A stretch of 64,000 bases of DNA from Phycicoccus sp. Soil748 (GTDB taxonomy: Bacteria; Actinomycetota; Actinomycetes; Actinomycetales; Dermatophilaceae), in NCBI RefSeq assembly GCF_001428025.1, contig NZ_LMSC01000005.1, positions 92,000 through 155,999 on the forward strand. Direction: 5' to 3'. The notes beneath the pieces are model-generated. The model was not told where the DNA came from. It saw only the letters and a program-made list of their open reading frames with translations, and searched no databases. The first letter of the stretch is position 1. The number at the start of each line of letters is the position of its first letter. Positions 33,570 to 43,030 of this stretch are shown one piece after another. The translations under genes were made by a program, and so were the position numbers.

Positions 33570-34583
33570 TCAGGGGAGCAGGAGCAGCTTGCCGGTGGTC
33601 CGGCGCCCTTCGAGGTCGTCGTAGGCGGTGGCCGCCTGCTCCAGCGGGTAGCGGCCACCGATGTCGATGCGCAGCCTCCCGGCCGCGATGTCGCCGAGCA
33701 CCGCGGTGCCGCGCTCGAGCAGCTCCTCGCGGGTGGCGGTGTAGTGGCCGAGCGTCGGGCGGGTGACGAACAGCGAGCCCCCGCTGTTGAGCCGCTGGAG
33801 GTCCAGCGGCGGCACCTGCCCGCTCGCGCCACCGAACAGCACCATCATCCCCCGGGGGCGCAGGGACGCGAGGGACGCGTCGAACGTCGCCTTGCCGACC
33901 CCGTCGTAGACGACGTCGACTCCCTTGTCCCCGTTGGCCTTCCGCACCTCGGCGGCCAGGTCGTCGACCTCGGCGTAGTTGATGAGGGCGTCGGCGCCGA
34001 GGCCCCGCGCGATCTCCAGCTTGGCCGCCGAACCCGCCGTCGCGATGACCCGTCCGCCCTTGGCCTTGACCATCTGGACGAGCAGCTGCCCCACCCCGCC
34101 GGCCGCCGCGTGGACCAGCGCCACGGTCCCCTCGCCGACCGGGTACGTGGAGGTGACGAGGTAGTGCGCGGTCATGCCCTGGAGCATCGCGGCCGCGGCC
34201 ACGTCGAGGTCGACGCCGTCCGGGACGGGAACCAGGACGTCGGCCGGACGGTTGACCACCGTCGCCCCGGCGCCGAGCTCCTGCCCCCACGCGACCCGGT
34301 CGCCGACCTGGACCCCGTCGACGCCCGGTCCCACCGCGGTGACGGTGCCTGCGCCCTCGGAGCAGGACACGAACGGGGTCGTCAGGGGGTAGACGCCCTG
34401 GCGCTGGTAGACGTCGATGAAGTTGACGCCGACGGCCGCGACCTCGACCTGCACCTCGCCCTCACCTGGCATCGGGACCGCGACGTCCCGGACCTCGAGG
34501 ACGGAGGAGTCGCCGTGGCGGGGCACGACCAGGGCCCGCGCAGTGGTGCCGCCGGGGGTCTGCACATCGGTGTCGGAAGCCAT
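33570..34583 (-). CDS. NADPH:quinone reductase-like MDR oxidoreductase
   Basis: A 337-residue zinc-free medium-chain dehydrogenase of the quinone-oxidoreductase type. Key features: GVNFIDVYQRQGVYPLTTPFVSCSEGAGTVTAVGPGVDGVQVGDRVAW, the Rossmann loop LVHAAAGGVGQLLVQMVKAKGGRVIATAGSAAK, and YDGVGKATFDASLASLRPRGMMVLFGGASG. It would reduce quinones or enones with NADPH. It sits 31 bases before dinB on the same strand and 37 bases after a GNAT gene, so a run of cotranscribed minus-strand genes is likely. Confidence 0.92.
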   Translation of the reverse strand: MASDTDVQTPGGTTARALVVPRHGDSSVLEVRDVAVPMPGEGEVQVEVAAVGVNFIDVYQRQGVYPLTTPFVSCSEGAGTVTAVGPGVDGVQVGDRVAWGQELGAGATVVNRPADVLVPVPDGVDLDVAAAAMLQGMTAHYLVTSTYPVGEGTVALVHAAAGGVGQLLVQMVKAKGGRVIATAGSAAKLEIARGLGADALINYAEVDDLAAEVRKANGDKGVDVVYDGVGKATFDASLASLRPRGMMVLFGGASGQVPPLDLQRLNSGGSLFVTRPTLGHYTATREELLERGTAVLGDIAAGRLRIDIGGRYPLEQAATAYDDLEGRRTTGKLLLLP

Positions 34584-34620
34584 GGCCCGACCCTAGGCGA
34601 GGCCCCCGCGGGCGGCGAGG

Positions 34621-35190
34621 TCAGGCACCGGTGTCGATCCAGTAGCGGCGCTTGCCGCTCATCTCGCCCTCGAAGACACCGCCGCACGCCTCGATGGTCC
34701 GCGCGGATGCGACGTTGTCGAGGTCGCAGGTGACCAGCAGGCGGTCGATGCCGCGGGCGGCAGCGAGGGGCACGACCTGGCGCAGGGCGTCGCTGGCGAA
34801 CCCGCGCCGCCGGGCGGTCGGCCGCACGCCGTACCCGACGTGGCCCCCGACCGTCGAGAGCAGCGGGTGGTCGATGTGGTGACGCAGCGAGATGGAGCCG
34901 ACGTACTCGTCGGGCCGCTCGGGGTCCTCCATCCACCAGTACGTCGCGGTGGTCCAGCCCGGAGGTCGCAGGCTCGCCTCGTCCTCGTCCCCGACCCGGT
35001 TGGCCACGAGGCGCTCGAACTCCGCGGGGTCCTCCAGCGCCTCGCGGGTGAAGACGACACCGGGGAAGTCGCCCTCGGCCGGCCAGTTGACGATGCCGTC
35101 GTGGGCGGACTCGCCCGCTGCGTCGAACTCGTCCGCCGCGGCGAGGAAGGAGCGGTGGAAGCGCAGGTGCGGTGTCGCCAGCAGGACCAT
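34621..35190 (-). CDS. GNAT family N-acetyltransferase
   Basis: A 189-residue acetyltransferase. The acetyl-CoA loop is HVGYGVRPTARRRGFASDALRQVV (RxxGxA/G form) preceded by DEYVGSISLRHHIDHPLL and followed by LLVTCDLDNVASARTIEACGGVFEG, typical of GNAT/RimJ-like proteins. It may acetylate a small amine or a protein. A related gene lies at 39087-39653 with the same domain layout and many shared blocks, so the two look like paralogues. The stop of the uracil glycosylase is seven bases from its start. Confidence 0.88.
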   Translation of the reverse strand: MVLLATPHLRFHRSFLAAADEFDAAGESAHDGIVNWPAEGDFPGVVFTREALEDPAEFERLVANRVGDEDEASLRPPGWTTATYWWMEDPERPDEYVGSISLRHHIDHPLLSTVGGHVGYGVRPTARRRGFASDALRQVVPLAAARGIDRLLVTCDLDNVASARTIEACGGVFEGEMSGKRRYWIDTGA

Positions 35191-35197
35191 GTCGCGA

Positions 35198-36022
35198 CTA
35201 TGCCAACCGGGCGATGGCGGCGTCGAGCATGGCCTCGGTGAGCTTGCCGGTGAAGGTGTTCTGCTGGCTCACGTGGTAGCTGCCGACGAGCCGGACCGGC
35301 CGTCCCTCGGGGGTGGTGAGGACCGCCTCGGCCCCGTGCCCGAACCTCGGCTTGGGGCGCGGGACGTCCCAGCCGAGCCTTCGCGCGCTGCCGAGCGCGG
35401 CGTCCCACCCGATCGATCCAAGGGCCAGCACCGCCCGCAGCCGTGGTGCGGCGAGGGTGACGTCGCGGTCGAGCCAGGCCGAGCAGGTCGCCTTCTCCTG
35501 GGTGGTGGGCTTGTTGTCCGGCGGCGCGCAGCGCACCGCCGCGACGATGCGGATCCCCTTGAGCTGCAACCCGTCGCCGCTGGCCCACGACTGCGGCTGG
35601 CTGGCGTACCCCGCGCGGTGCAGCGCGGCGTACAGCCAGTCGCCGCTGCGGTCGCCGGTGAACATCCGGCCGGTGCGGTTGGTGCCGTTCGCCGCGGGGG
35701 CCAGCCCCACGAGGAGCACCTCCGCTTCGGGGTCGCCGAACCCGGGACCGGGGCGACCCCAGTACGGCTGGTCGGCGAACGATGCGCGTCGCCCGGTGGT
35801 CGCGACGGACTCGCGCCAGGCCACGAGGCGGGGGCAGGCACGGCACACCGACACCCGGGCGTCGAGCTCGGCGGTGTCGGGGGAGGAGCCGGCCAGGCGG
35901 ACGACCTGCATCGGTGTCCGGGCGACGGGCGTCCCGGCCGTGGCGGGGTCGCCCGGCCACCCCGTGCCCGGAGGCACCGGCGAGGTGAACGGCTGCCCGG
36001 TGACCGGGTGTGGGTCGCGCAC
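35198..36022 (-). CDS. uracil-DNA glycosylase, [4Fe-4S] family 5 (UdgB)-like
   Basis: A 274-residue Fe-S uracil-DNA glycosylase. Cys ligands are visible in [12 protein letters not shown] and in [21 protein letters not shown]; motif [35 protein letters not shown] is the motif-1 region with GLAPAA, and [16 protein letters not shown] is the C-terminal His loop of family-5-type enzymes. It excises uracil and related bases in base-excision repair. The GTG at 36022 opens the conserved N-terminal [24 protein letters not shown] block. The start is divergent from the FUSC transporter. Confidence 0.9.
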   Translation of the reverse strand: MRDPHPVTGQPFTSPVPPGTGWPGDPATAGTPVARTPMQVVRLAGSSPDTAELDARVSVCRACPRLVAWRESVATTGRRASFADQPYWGRPGPGFGDPEAEVLLVGLAPAANGTNRTGRMFTGDRSGDWLYAALHRAGYASQPQSWASGDGLQLKGIRIVAAVRCAPPDNKPTTQEKATCSAWLDRDVTLAAPRLRAVLALGSIGWDAALGSARRLGWDVPRPKPRFGHGAEAVLTTPEGRPVRLVGSYHVSQQNTFTGKLTEAMLDAAIARLA

Positions 36023-36095
36023 CCGGCCACCGTAGACGCGGCGTCGGCCCGGCGCTCGCCTGTCGCCCCGGCCCCGACCGTGCGAACCTCTGTGC

Positions 36096-37544
36096 GTGGC
36101 CGAGCTCAGGGACGTACGCGGGTGGTTGTCGGTGGTCGCCGACCGCGCCTGGCCGGGACGCCCGACGCGATGGGTCGACCTGCCCGTGCGGCTTCGACCG
36201 ACGCTCGCGTGGGTGCTGCGGCTCACCTCGGCGGCGGTCATCGCCTGGCTCATCGCGGCCCGGCTCACCGGCATCTCCACCGACCTCACCGCTCCGCTGA
36301 CGGCGCTGCTCGTGGTCCAGGCGTCGGCCTTCTCGACGCTGCGGATGAGCGTGCTGCGGGTCGGCGCCGTGCTCACCGGGGTGCTCGTGGCCGTGGGGTT
36401 CTCCGCCCTCGCCGGGTTGTCGTGGTGGAGCCTCGGAGCCGTGATCGCCGCGTCGCTGGTGCTCGCCCGCGTGTTCCGTCTCGGTGAGCAGGCGCTCGAG
36501 GTGCCGATCAGCGCCATGCTCATCCTCGCGGTGCGCTCACCGGACGTCGCCGCCGAGGCGCGCATCGCCCTCACCCTCGTCGGCGCCGGGGTCGGGGTCG
36601 TCTTCAACCTCGTGCTGCCGTCGGCCGTGCCCAGCGGCCGGGCGGGGTCGGCCGTCCTGCGCGTCGCCTACGCCACCGCCGACTGCCTCGACCGGGCGTC
36701 CCGCTCGATGGCGACCGAACGCCTGCGTCGCAGCGAGGTCGAGGAGTGGGCCGACGAGACCCGGAGGGTCGCCGCGCACGTCGCCGAGGCGTCGAGCGTG
36801 GTGACGCAGGTCAAGGAGGGCCGCCGGTTCAACACCCGGGCCCTGACCACGCGGGACGTCGAACCCGGCCTGCGTGAGGGGCTGGACCGGCTCGAGGCCA
36901 CCGTCCTCGCGATCCGGGCCCTGTTCACGGTGATCCTCGTCGAGCTGCCGCCCGAGCACCGGGACGACCGGGACGACCGGGGCGACCGGGGCGACCGGGA
37001 CGACCGGGACGACCGGGGCGACCGGGGCGACCGGGGCGACCGGGGCGACCGGGGCGACCGGGACGGGGGCGCCGGCCCCGAGGACGACGTCCTGCCCGAG
37101 GACGCGTTCGACGAGGACGCGCGGCTGGCGTTCTCGGTGGTGCTGGCGGACGTCGGCGACTGCCTGCGGGCCTACGGCCGCCTGGTGTACGCCGAGGCCG
37201 GCGGCGCGCAGGAGCGGGCCGAGGAGGCCCTCGCCGAGAGCCTGGAGATCCTGCGGGAGACCCGCGCGATCCTGACCGAGCTGCTCACGAGCCGGCCGGA
37301 GGGGCGGCTCGAGCTGTGGCTGCTGCGGGGCTCGGTGCTCGCCGCCGTGGAGCAGGTCCTGGTGCAGCTCGACCTCGAACGGCGTGCCCGCCTCCGTTCC
37401 GCGTGGCAGCGCCCGGCGCCGATCGCGGCGGTGGCCCCGCTGGTGCGTGACGCGCTGCCGCGGGCCCGCGCGCGGCGTACCGGCACCTGGTCCGGCGCCC
37501 CGGACTCCCTCTCGCCCACGAGCAGCCACCACCACCCTCGCTGA
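36096..37544 (+). CDS. FUSC-type aromatic acid exporter family protein with GDR repeat
   Basis: A 482-residue protein with six or so helices in the first 180 residues ([62 protein letters not shown]…) as in FUSC/aromatic-acid-exporter-like proteins, followed by a long soluble helical region. A tandem DDR/GDR stretch, encoded by 9-bp units, sits at about residues 289-325 between two helical parts and would form a charged disordered loop. The GTG at 36096 has no clear ribosome site. It may export small aromatic or other organic acids, but no substrate is visible. Confidence 0.82.
   Translation: MAELRDVRGWLSVVADRAWPGRPTRWVDLPVRLRPTLAWVLRLTSAAVIAWLIAARLTGISTDLTAPLTALLVVQASAFSTLRMSVLRVGAVLTGVLVAVGFSALAGLSWWSLGAVIAASLVLARVFRLGEQALEVPISAMLILAVRSPDVAAEARIALTLVGAGVGVVFNLVLPSAVPSGRAGSAVLRVAYATADCLDRASRSMATERLRRSEVEEWADETRRVAAHVAEASSVVTQVKEGRRFNTRALTTRDVEPGLREGLDRLEATVLAIRALFTVILVELPPEHRDDRDDRGDRGDRDDRDDRGDRGDRGDRGDRGDRDGGAGPEDDVLPEDAFDEDARLAFSVVLADVGDCLRAYGRLVYAEAGGAQERAEEALAESLEILRETRAILTELLTSRPEGRLELWLLRGSVLAAVEQVLVQLDLERRARLRSAWQRPAPIAAVAPLVRDALPRARARRTGTWSGAPDSLSPTSSHHHPR
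36961..37059 (+). repeat. eleven tandem 9-bp units encoding (G/D)DR repeats
   Basis: Units GGGACGACC (DDR-type) and GGGGCGACC (GDR-type) follow without a gap eleven times, beginning at 36961, with a degenerate end at 37060. The order is two DDR-type, two GDR-type, two DDR-type, five GDR-type, as seen directly in the reads of the unit. Unit length is a multiple of three, so copy-number change would keep the frame of the transporter gene. Confidence 0.95.
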
Positions 37545-37590
37545 CCCCGAACCTCGCCCCCGCCCCTGCCCCTGCCCCGGCCATGGTGCG

Positions 37591-37687
37591 CCGAAGTCCC
37601 AGACCTCGGGCCAAATCACCCTCTGTGGCCCGAAGTCCCAGACTTCGGCGCTCAGGCCGCCGCCAGGACCCGAAGTCCCAGACTTCG
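37591..37687. repeat. three copies of a CCGAAGTCCCAGACTTCGG palindrome
   Basis: The sequence CCGAAGTCCCAGACYTCGG occurs at 37591-37609 (C variant), 37630-37648, and 37670-37687 (last base differs). Each copy is an inverted repeat of CGAAGTC with a three-base centre. Copies are spaced 39-40 bases, about 3.8 helical turns. They lie in the 147-base gap between the convergent ends of the FUSC gene and an MFS gene. Terminator use, a protein-binding array, or an interspersed palindromic element are all possible. Confidence 0.9.
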
Positions 37688-37691
37688 CCGC

Positions 37692-39038
37692 TCACGGAAG
37701 TGGCGCGACGGGGTCGACCTCGGGGTTGCCGACGGGCAGAGCCACGGCTGCAGGACCCGGCGCCACGAGGTTGCGCACGCCGGGGGAGGCGAGCGCGCCC
37801 AGGGTCGTGACCACCATGACGACCCCGCACACCACCAGGGCCCGGTGTGCACCGACGTGTTCCGCCGCAGGCCCGGCCAGCACGAGCCCGAGCGGCCCGA
37901 GGAGCATCGACCCCATCGCGTCGTACGAGCTCACCCGTGACAGGGCCGCCGGCGGCACCACACGCTGCATGGTCGTCTGCCACAGGATCCCGAACAGGTC
38001 GAAGCACAGCCCGAGCACGAACGCCGACGCCACGACCACCCACAGCGGGGCGCTGGCCCCGAGCAGGAGGTATGGCGGCGCGGCGCCCAGGGTGAGCAGC
38101 ACGCCGAGCAGGATCGGGCGCCGGGGCCGCAGGCGCATGGCCACCAGCACCCCGACGATGAGGCCGACCGCCTCGCCGGTGAGGACCGCGGTCCACGCGG
38201 TGGGTCCGCCGAGCTCCTCCCGGGCCACCACGGGTCCGAGGACGAGGTGGGCGGCCTGGAACACCATGACCAGCACCGAGAACTGCACGACCACCACCCA
38301 CAGCCACTGCCGCGAGCGGAACTCGTCCCAGCCGTCCCGCAGGTCCGCCAGCGCCGAGTTCGAGCCCGCCTTCCCAGAGACAGCTCCCTCAGGGGCCCCC
38401 GACCCAGAGGCCCCCGACCTAGCCGCTGCCACGAGGGCGGGTCGCGCCGGCAGCCGCATGAGCGCCACGAGGAGACCCGAGCAGGCGAACGACGCGCTCG
38501 CGATCGCCAGCGCCCAGCCTCCGCCGACGCCGGCCACGACGATCCCGCCCGCGACCAGCCCCGCCACCCTGGCGATGTTGGTGCCGAGGGCGAGCACGGC
38601 GTTGCCCTGCTGGAGGTGCTCCGGCGGCACGACCTCAGGGACGATGCCGGTCAGCGCGGGCCACACCGTGGCGGTGGCGGTGCCGGACACGACGGCGGCG
38701 GCGGCCAGCCCCCAGAGGGGCGCGTGCTCCGTACCCACCATCACGGCGAGCGCCGCGTGGGCGAGGGCGTTGACCCACTCGGCGACCTGCAGGACGCGGT
38801 GGCGCGGGTAGCGGTCGGCCACGACGCCACCCACCAGGATGAACAGGACGACTGCGATGGACTCGGCGGCGAGGACGGTGGACAGCGTCGTCGGGGTGGC
38901 CCCTGGCAGGTCGAGGATGCCGAACGCGAGGGCCACGGGGGCGAAGGCCACGGCCAGCATCGACAGCGTCCGGGCACTGACCAGCAGCGCGAACTGGCGC
39001 TCGCGCAACAGGTCCCGGACGGGCGTCTGGTCGGCCAC
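37692..39038 (-). CDS. MFS transporter
   Basis: A 448-residue transporter with 12 helices in two halves and an extended central loop. The cytoplasmic loop pattern GGVVADRYPRHRVL between helices 2 and 3 is the MFS signature motif A region, and the layout matches the DHA3-like export families. A polar segment (AARSGASGSGAPEGAVSGKAGSNSALADLRDGWDEF) separates the halves. GTG at 39038 is used as start. The substrate is unknown; drug export is typical of this subfamily. It converges on the FUSC gene, with palindromes between. Confidence 0.88.
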   Translation of the reverse strand: MADQTPVRDLLRERQFALLVSARTLSMLAVAFAPVALAFGILDLPGATPTTLSTVLAAESIAVVLFILVGGVVADRYPRHRVLQVAEWVNALAHAALAVMVGTEHAPLWGLAAAAVVSGTATATVWPALTGIVPEVVPPEHLQQGNAVLALGTNIARVAGLVAGGIVVAGVGGGWALAIASASFACSGLLVALMRLPARPALVAAARSGASGSGAPEGAVSGKAGSNSALADLRDGWDEFRSRQWLWVVVVQFSVLVMVFQAAHLVLGPVVAREELGGPTAWTAVLTGEAVGLIVGVLVAMRLRPRRPILLGVLLTLGAAPPYLLLGASAPLWVVVASAFVLGLCFDLFGILWQTTMQRVVPPAALSRVSSYDAMGSMLLGPLGLVLAGPAAEHVGAHRALVVCGVVMVVTTLGALASPGVRNLVAPGPAAVALPVGNPEVDPVAPLP

Positions 39039-39086
39039 GTCCTCACGCTACGCGGCGTGGCAACCGTGTTTTCGTGACTTCGAGGC

Positions 39087-39653
39087 TCAGCCCGGACGGG
39101 TCGGGAGCCAGTAGCGGCGGACACCTCCACGGCTGTCCTCGTACTCGCCGCGGTTGGCCTCGATCACTGCCCGCGACCCGGCGTTCTCCTCCAAGCAGGT
39201 GAGGAGCACCCGGGGGCCGTCCACGACGCCGTGGGCCAGCACGAGAGCCTGCGCGAGGGCGCGCGTCGCGTGCCCGTGCCGACGGGCGGTGGGCCGCACG
39301 CTGTACCCGATGTGGCCACCCTCCTCGATCAGCCGCTCGGTCAGCCGGTGCCTGATCGCCAGCGACCCCACGTACTCGTCGCCGTCCACCATCCACAGGA
39401 AGGTCACCGGGGTCCAGCCGCGCCGGCGCGGCGCGTCCTCGTCGCAGGCGCGCCGCCGCTGCGCCACGAACCGCGCGAACTCCCCGCGGTCGCGCAGGTC
39501 GTCCCGGGTGAACGCGAACCCCGCGTAGCCGTCCTCCGGCTCCTGGACCCAGTCGCCGTCGCCGTCACGCTGCTCCCCGGAGGCGAGGAACTCGTCCGTC
39601 GCCGCCAGGTAGGAGTCCTGGTGACGCACGTGCGGAGGGACGAGATGGGTCAT
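39087..39653 (-). CDS. GNAT family N-acetyltransferase (paralogue of 34621 gene)
   Basis: A 188-residue acetyltransferase sharing the same plan as the GNAT gene at 34621: an opening H…SYLAATDEFLASGE block matches SFLAAADEFDAAGE, then WTPVTFLWMVDGDEYVGSLAIRHRL, HIGYSVRPTARRHGHATRALAQALVLAHG and RVLLTCLEENAGSRAVIEANRG. The acetyl-CoA binding loop RPTARRHGHATRAL is intact. It lies just before pcrA on the other strand and 48 bases from the MFS gene start. Substrate unknown. Confidence 0.88.
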   Translation of the reverse strand: MTHLVPPHVRHQDSYLAATDEFLASGEQRDGDGDWVQEPEDGYAGFAFTRDDLRDRGEFARFVAQRRRACDEDAPRRRGWTPVTFLWMVDGDEYVGSLAIRHRLTERLIEEGGHIGYSVRPTARRHGHATRALAQALVLAHGVVDGPRVLLTCLEENAGSRAVIEANRGEYEDSRGGVRRYWLPTRPG

Positions 39654-39698
39654 GCGGCGACGCTACCTGTCGGCCGCGGCACGTAGGCTGGAGGCAAC

Positions 39699-42143
39699 AT
39701 GAGCACGCTGTTCGACGACCTGCCCTTCGACGGTTCACCGTCTCCCGACTCCCGACCCTCGGCAGCCGCCGCGCGGGCGACCGCTGTGGACGAGCGTGGC
39801 GTCCCCACGTGGGCGCAGGCCGCCGCTGAGGGCCACGGCCCCGACGGCGGGTCCGGTGGCCACGCCGACCCTGAGGCGCTGCTCGAGGGGCTCAACACCC
39901 AGCAGCGCGAGGCCGTCCTGCACGAGGGGTCGCCGCTGCTCATCGTCGCCGGTGCAGGCTCGGGCAAGACCCGCGTGCTCACCAACCGCATCGCCTACCT
40001 CCTCGCCGCCCGTGGCGTGCAGCCCGGTCAGGTGCTGGCCATCACGTTCACCAACAAGGCCGCCGCCGAGATGCGCGAGCGCGTCGCAGCCCTGGTGGGG
40101 CCGCGCGCTAAGGCCATGTGGGTGATGACGTTCCACTCCGCGTGCGTGCGGATCCTGCGCCGCGAGGCCGGCAAGGTGGGGCTGAAGTCGACGTTCTCCA
40201 TCTACGACGCCGCCGACAGCCAGCGGCTCATGGCGATGGTCATGCGCGACCTCGACCTCGACCCCAAGCGCTACCCGCCGCGGTCGTTCAGCCACCAGGT
40301 GTCCAACCTGAAGAACGAGCTGGTCGACGAGGAGACGTTCGCCTCCCGAGTCGCGGAGGGCACCCATCAGGAGCGGATGCTCGCCGAGGCCTACACCGGC
40401 TACCAGCGACGCCTGCGCCAGGCCAACGCCCTCGACTTCGACGACCTCATCATGACCACGGTCAACATCCTCCAGGCGTTCCCCGACGTCGCCGAGCACT
40501 ACCGGCGCCGGTTCCGCCACGTGCTCGTCGACGAGTACCAGGACACCAACCACGCGCAGTACCAGCTCGTGCGTGAGCTGGTCGGTGGGGCAGCGGGCTC
40601 GGCCGGTATGCCGGTCGGTGACGGCCCCGAGGTGCCGCCCGCCGAACTCGTGGTGGTCGGCGACGCCGACCAGTCCATCTACGCCTTCCGTGGCGCGACG
40701 ATCCGCAACATCGTGGAGTTCGAGGAGGACTACCCCGACGCGCGGACCATCCTGCTCGAGCAGAACTACCGCTCGACCCAGACGATCCTGCAGGCGGCCA
40801 ACTCGGTCATCGCCAAGAACCCCGAGCGACGCAAGAAGAACCTGTGGACCGACAGCGGTGACGGCTCGCTCATCGTGGGCTACGTCGGCGACAACGAGCA
40901 CGACGAGGCCGCGTTCGTCGCCAAGACGATCGACGAGCTCGGCGACACCGCGGGCGTGAAACCCAAGGACGTCGCGGTCTTCTACCGCACCAACGCCCAG
41001 TCACGTGCGCTCGAAGAGGTGTTCGTGCGGGTCGGGTTGCCCTACAAGGTGGTTGGCGGCACGCGGTTCTACGAGCGTCGCGAGGTCAAGGACGCCCTGG
41101 CCTACCTGCGCGTCATCTCCAACCCCACCGACACGGTCAACCTGCGGCGCATCCTCAACGTGCCCAAGCGCGGCATCGGCGACCGGGCCGAGGCCTGCGT
41201 CGCGGCCCTCGCCGAGCGCGAGCGCATCCCGTTCGTCGCGGCCCTGGGCCGTCCTGAGGACGCCCCTGGCATCGCCACCCGCTCGGTCGCGGCCATCAAG
41301 GGGTTCACCGGCCTGCTCGAGGAGCTCGGCCGGGTGCACGAGGACGACGAGCAGGGTGTCGGCGCGCTGCTCGAGGCGGTCATCGAGAAGTCCGGCTACC
41401 TCGCCGAGCTGCGCGCGTCGCACGACCCGCAGGACGAGACCCGCATCGAGAACCTCGCCGAGCTCGTGGCCGTCGCGCAGGAGTTCGACGAGACCCGCGC
41501 GGAGACCGGTGAGGTGGCCTCGCTCGAGGACTTCCTCGAGCAGGTGTCGCTGGTCGCCGACGCCGACGAGATCCCCGACGGCGAGGAGGCGGAGGACCTC
41601 GGCGTCGTGACGCTGATGACGCTGCACACCGCCAAGGGCCTCGAGTTCCCGGTCGTGTTCCTCACCGGCCTCGAGGACGGCACGTTCCCGCACCTGCGCT
41701 CCCTCGGCGACCCCAAGGAGCTGGAGGAGGAGCGCCGGCTCGCGTACGTCGGCATCACCCGGGCCCGCGAGCGGCTCCACCTGTCGCGGGCCGCGGTCCG
41801 CTCGGCGTGGGGTGCGCCGCAGTACAACCCGGCCAGCCGGTTCCTCGACGAGATCCCTGGCCACCTGGTCGACTGGCAGCGTGCCGAGGCCGCCAACAGC
41901 TTCCGGCGCTCATCGACTCCTGCGGTCGCCCGCCTGGCCCAGCGCCCCGGCGTCCGGTCGCCCGGCAACCGGCCGCTCATCTCCCTGCACGCCGGCGACA
42001 AGGTCACCCACGACAGCTACGGCATGGGCACGGTCGTCAAGACCGAGGGCGAGGGCGACAAGACGCAGGCGCACGTCGACTTCGGCGGCGACACCGGCGT
42101 CAAGCGGTTCCTGTTGCGCTACGCCCCCCTCGAGAAGCTCTAG
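39699..42143 (+). CDS. pcrA: ATP-dependent DNA helicase PcrA/UvrD1
   Basis: An 814-residue superfamily 1A 3'-5' helicase. Motifs are clear: LNTQQREAVLHEG and AGAGSGKTRVLTNRIAYLL (Walker A), LVDEYQDTNHAQY (Walker B), VVGDADQSIYAFRGA, LEQNYRST, VMTLHTAKGLEFPVVFLTGLEDGTFPH, and the RxxYVGITRARERL motif VI. It unwinds DNA in repair and replication-fork processing. The C-terminal KVTHDSYGMGTVVKTEGEG…ARVDFGG-like Tudor-type tail is also typical of PcrA. Synteny with the M23 gene that follows is as in Mycobacterium, where the helicase is uvrD1. Confidence 0.97.
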   Translation: MSTLFDDLPFDGSPSPDSRPSAAAARATAVDERGVPTWAQAAAEGHGPDGGSGGHADPEALLEGLNTQQREAVLHEGSPLLIVAGAGSGKTRVLTNRIAYLLAARGVQPGQVLAITFTNKAAAEMRERVAALVGPRAKAMWVMTFHSACVRILRREAGKVGLKSTFSIYDAADSQRLMAMVMRDLDLDPKRYPPRSFSHQVSNLKNELVDEETFASRVAEGTHQERMLAEAYTGYQRRLRQANALDFDDLIMTTVNILQAFPDVAEHYRRRFRHVLVDEYQDTNHAQYQLVRELVGGAAGSAGMPVGDGPEVPPAELVVVGDADQSIYAFRGATIRNIVEFEEDYPDARTILLEQNYRSTQTILQAANSVIAKNPERRKKNLWTDSGDGSLIVGYVGDNEHDEAAFVAKTIDELGDTAGVKPKDVAVFYRTNAQSRALEEVFVRVGLPYKVVGGTRFYERREVKDALAYLRVISNPTDTVNLRRILNVPKRGIGDRAEACVAALAERERIPFVAALGRPEDAPGIATRSVAAIKGFTGLLEELGRVHEDDEQGVGALLEAVIEKSGYLAELRASHDPQDETRIENLAELVAVAQEFDETRAETGEVASLEDFLEQVSLVADADEIPDGEEAEDLGVVTLMTLHTAKGLEFPVVFLTGLEDGTFPHLRSLGDPKELEEERRLAYVGITRARERLHLSRAAVRSAWGAPQYNPASRFLDEIPGHLVDWQRAEAANSFRRSSTPAVARLAQRPGVRSPGNRPLISLHAGDKVTHDSYGMGTVVKTEGEGDKTQAHVDFGGDTGVKRFLLRYAPLEKL

Positions 42144-42168
42144 CCGCCCAGACGGCTCGGCAGACGCG

Positions 42169-42204
42169 AGAGGCGCCCCCGCGGAAGTCCGCGGGGGCGC
42201 CTCT
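42169..42204. terminator. strong bidirectional hairpin between pcrA and M23 gene
   Basis: AGAGGCGCCCCCGCGGA and its complement TCCGCGGGGGCGCCTCT pair over 17 bp with a two-base centre, 26 bases after the pcrA stop and 17 bases before the convergent peptidase stop. It lacks a clear T-tract, as is common in GC-rich actinobacteria, but could terminate both genes. Confidence 0.75.
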
Positions 42205-42220
42205 GTCGTTGGCGCGGGGC

Positions 42221-43030
42221 CTACTGCAGGCCGTGGTCGCGCAGCCAGGGGGCGGGGTCGATTGCCGCGCCACCGTTGGGGTGGATCTCGAGGTGCAGGT
42301 GGGGGCCGGTGGAGTGCCCGGTGTTGCCGGACGCGCCGACGAGGTCGCCGGGGGCCACCTTGTCGCCCACCGAGACGCCGATGCTGCTCATGTGGCCGAA
42401 CACGGAGACGGTGCCGTCCCAGTACTCGATCTCGACCTTGTTGCCGTAGCCGCCCTGCCAGCCGGCGAAGACGACCCTGCCGGTGGACATAGCGTGCAGC
42501 GGGGTGCCGACGGGAGTGCCGAAGTCGTCGCCCTGGTGCATGCGGCCCCAGCGCCAGCCGTAGCCGGAGGTGAAGACCGCGCCCTTGATCGGCATGATCC
42601 AGCCCTCGCGCGACTTGCGCTCGGCCTCGGCCCTCTTGACGGCGGCGGCCGCGGAGCGTCGCTTGGCGACGGCCCGGCGCTCGGCGTCACGCGCGATCCG
42701 GGCGACCTCGGCCCTGCGCTGCGTCTCGAGCACCTGCGCGGCGACGGCGCTGCTCTGGGCCTCGCGCTGCTGCACGGACTCGGTGTGGTCGAACTCCGCG
42801 AGCGCGGCGCTGCGCGCCTGCATCGTCGTGCTGTTGCCGGTGAGGGCAGCGTGCGCGGGGCTGGACTCGGCCACGGTGGCGCCGGTGGCGGTGACGACCA
42901 GTGCAGCCGCTGCCGCGCTGGGGAGGACGAACCCGCCGCGGAAGCCTGCGGGGAGGCGGGGTCCGCGCCGGGGCGCCCGGTGGCGGCCCGGGGCGCGGTG
43001 ACGGCCCGAGTACGTGGGGGAGGAGCTCAC
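42221..43030 (-). CDS. secreted M23 peptidase (LysM-less metalloendopeptidase)
   Basis: A 269-residue exported peptidase. An N-terminal basic region and a hydrophobic helix (FVLPSAAAAALVVTATGATVA) form a signal/anchor, then a helical linker, then the M23 domain: SGYGWRWGRMHQGDDFGTPVGTPLHA (HxxxD zinc site), GNKVEIEYWDGTVSVFGHM and SGNTGHSTGPHLHLEIH (HxH). It would cleave glycine- or stem-type peptide bonds in peptidoglycan. GTG at 43030 is chosen for AAGG about 10 bases upstream; a GTG 12 codons earlier is possible. The position next to pcrA matches Mycobacterium Rv0950c. Confidence 0.9.
   Translation of the reverse strand: MSSSPTYSGRHRAPGRHRAPRRGPRLPAGFRGGFVLPSAAAAALVVTATGATVAESSPAHAALTGNSTTMQARSAALAEFDHTESVQQREAQSSAVAAQVLETQRRAEVARIARDAERRAVAKRRSAAAAVKRAEAERKSREGWIMPIKGAVFTSGYGWRWGRMHQGDDFGTPVGTPLHAMSTGRVVFAGWQGGYGNKVEIEYWDGTVSVFGHMSSIGVSVGDKVAPGDLVGASGNTGHSTGPHLHLEIHPNGGAAIDPAPWLRDHGLQ

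Noticed and set aside
36961-37059. Possible CRISPR or minisatellite outside genes
   Set aside because: Units of 9 bp lie in frame within a coding gene and lack spacers.
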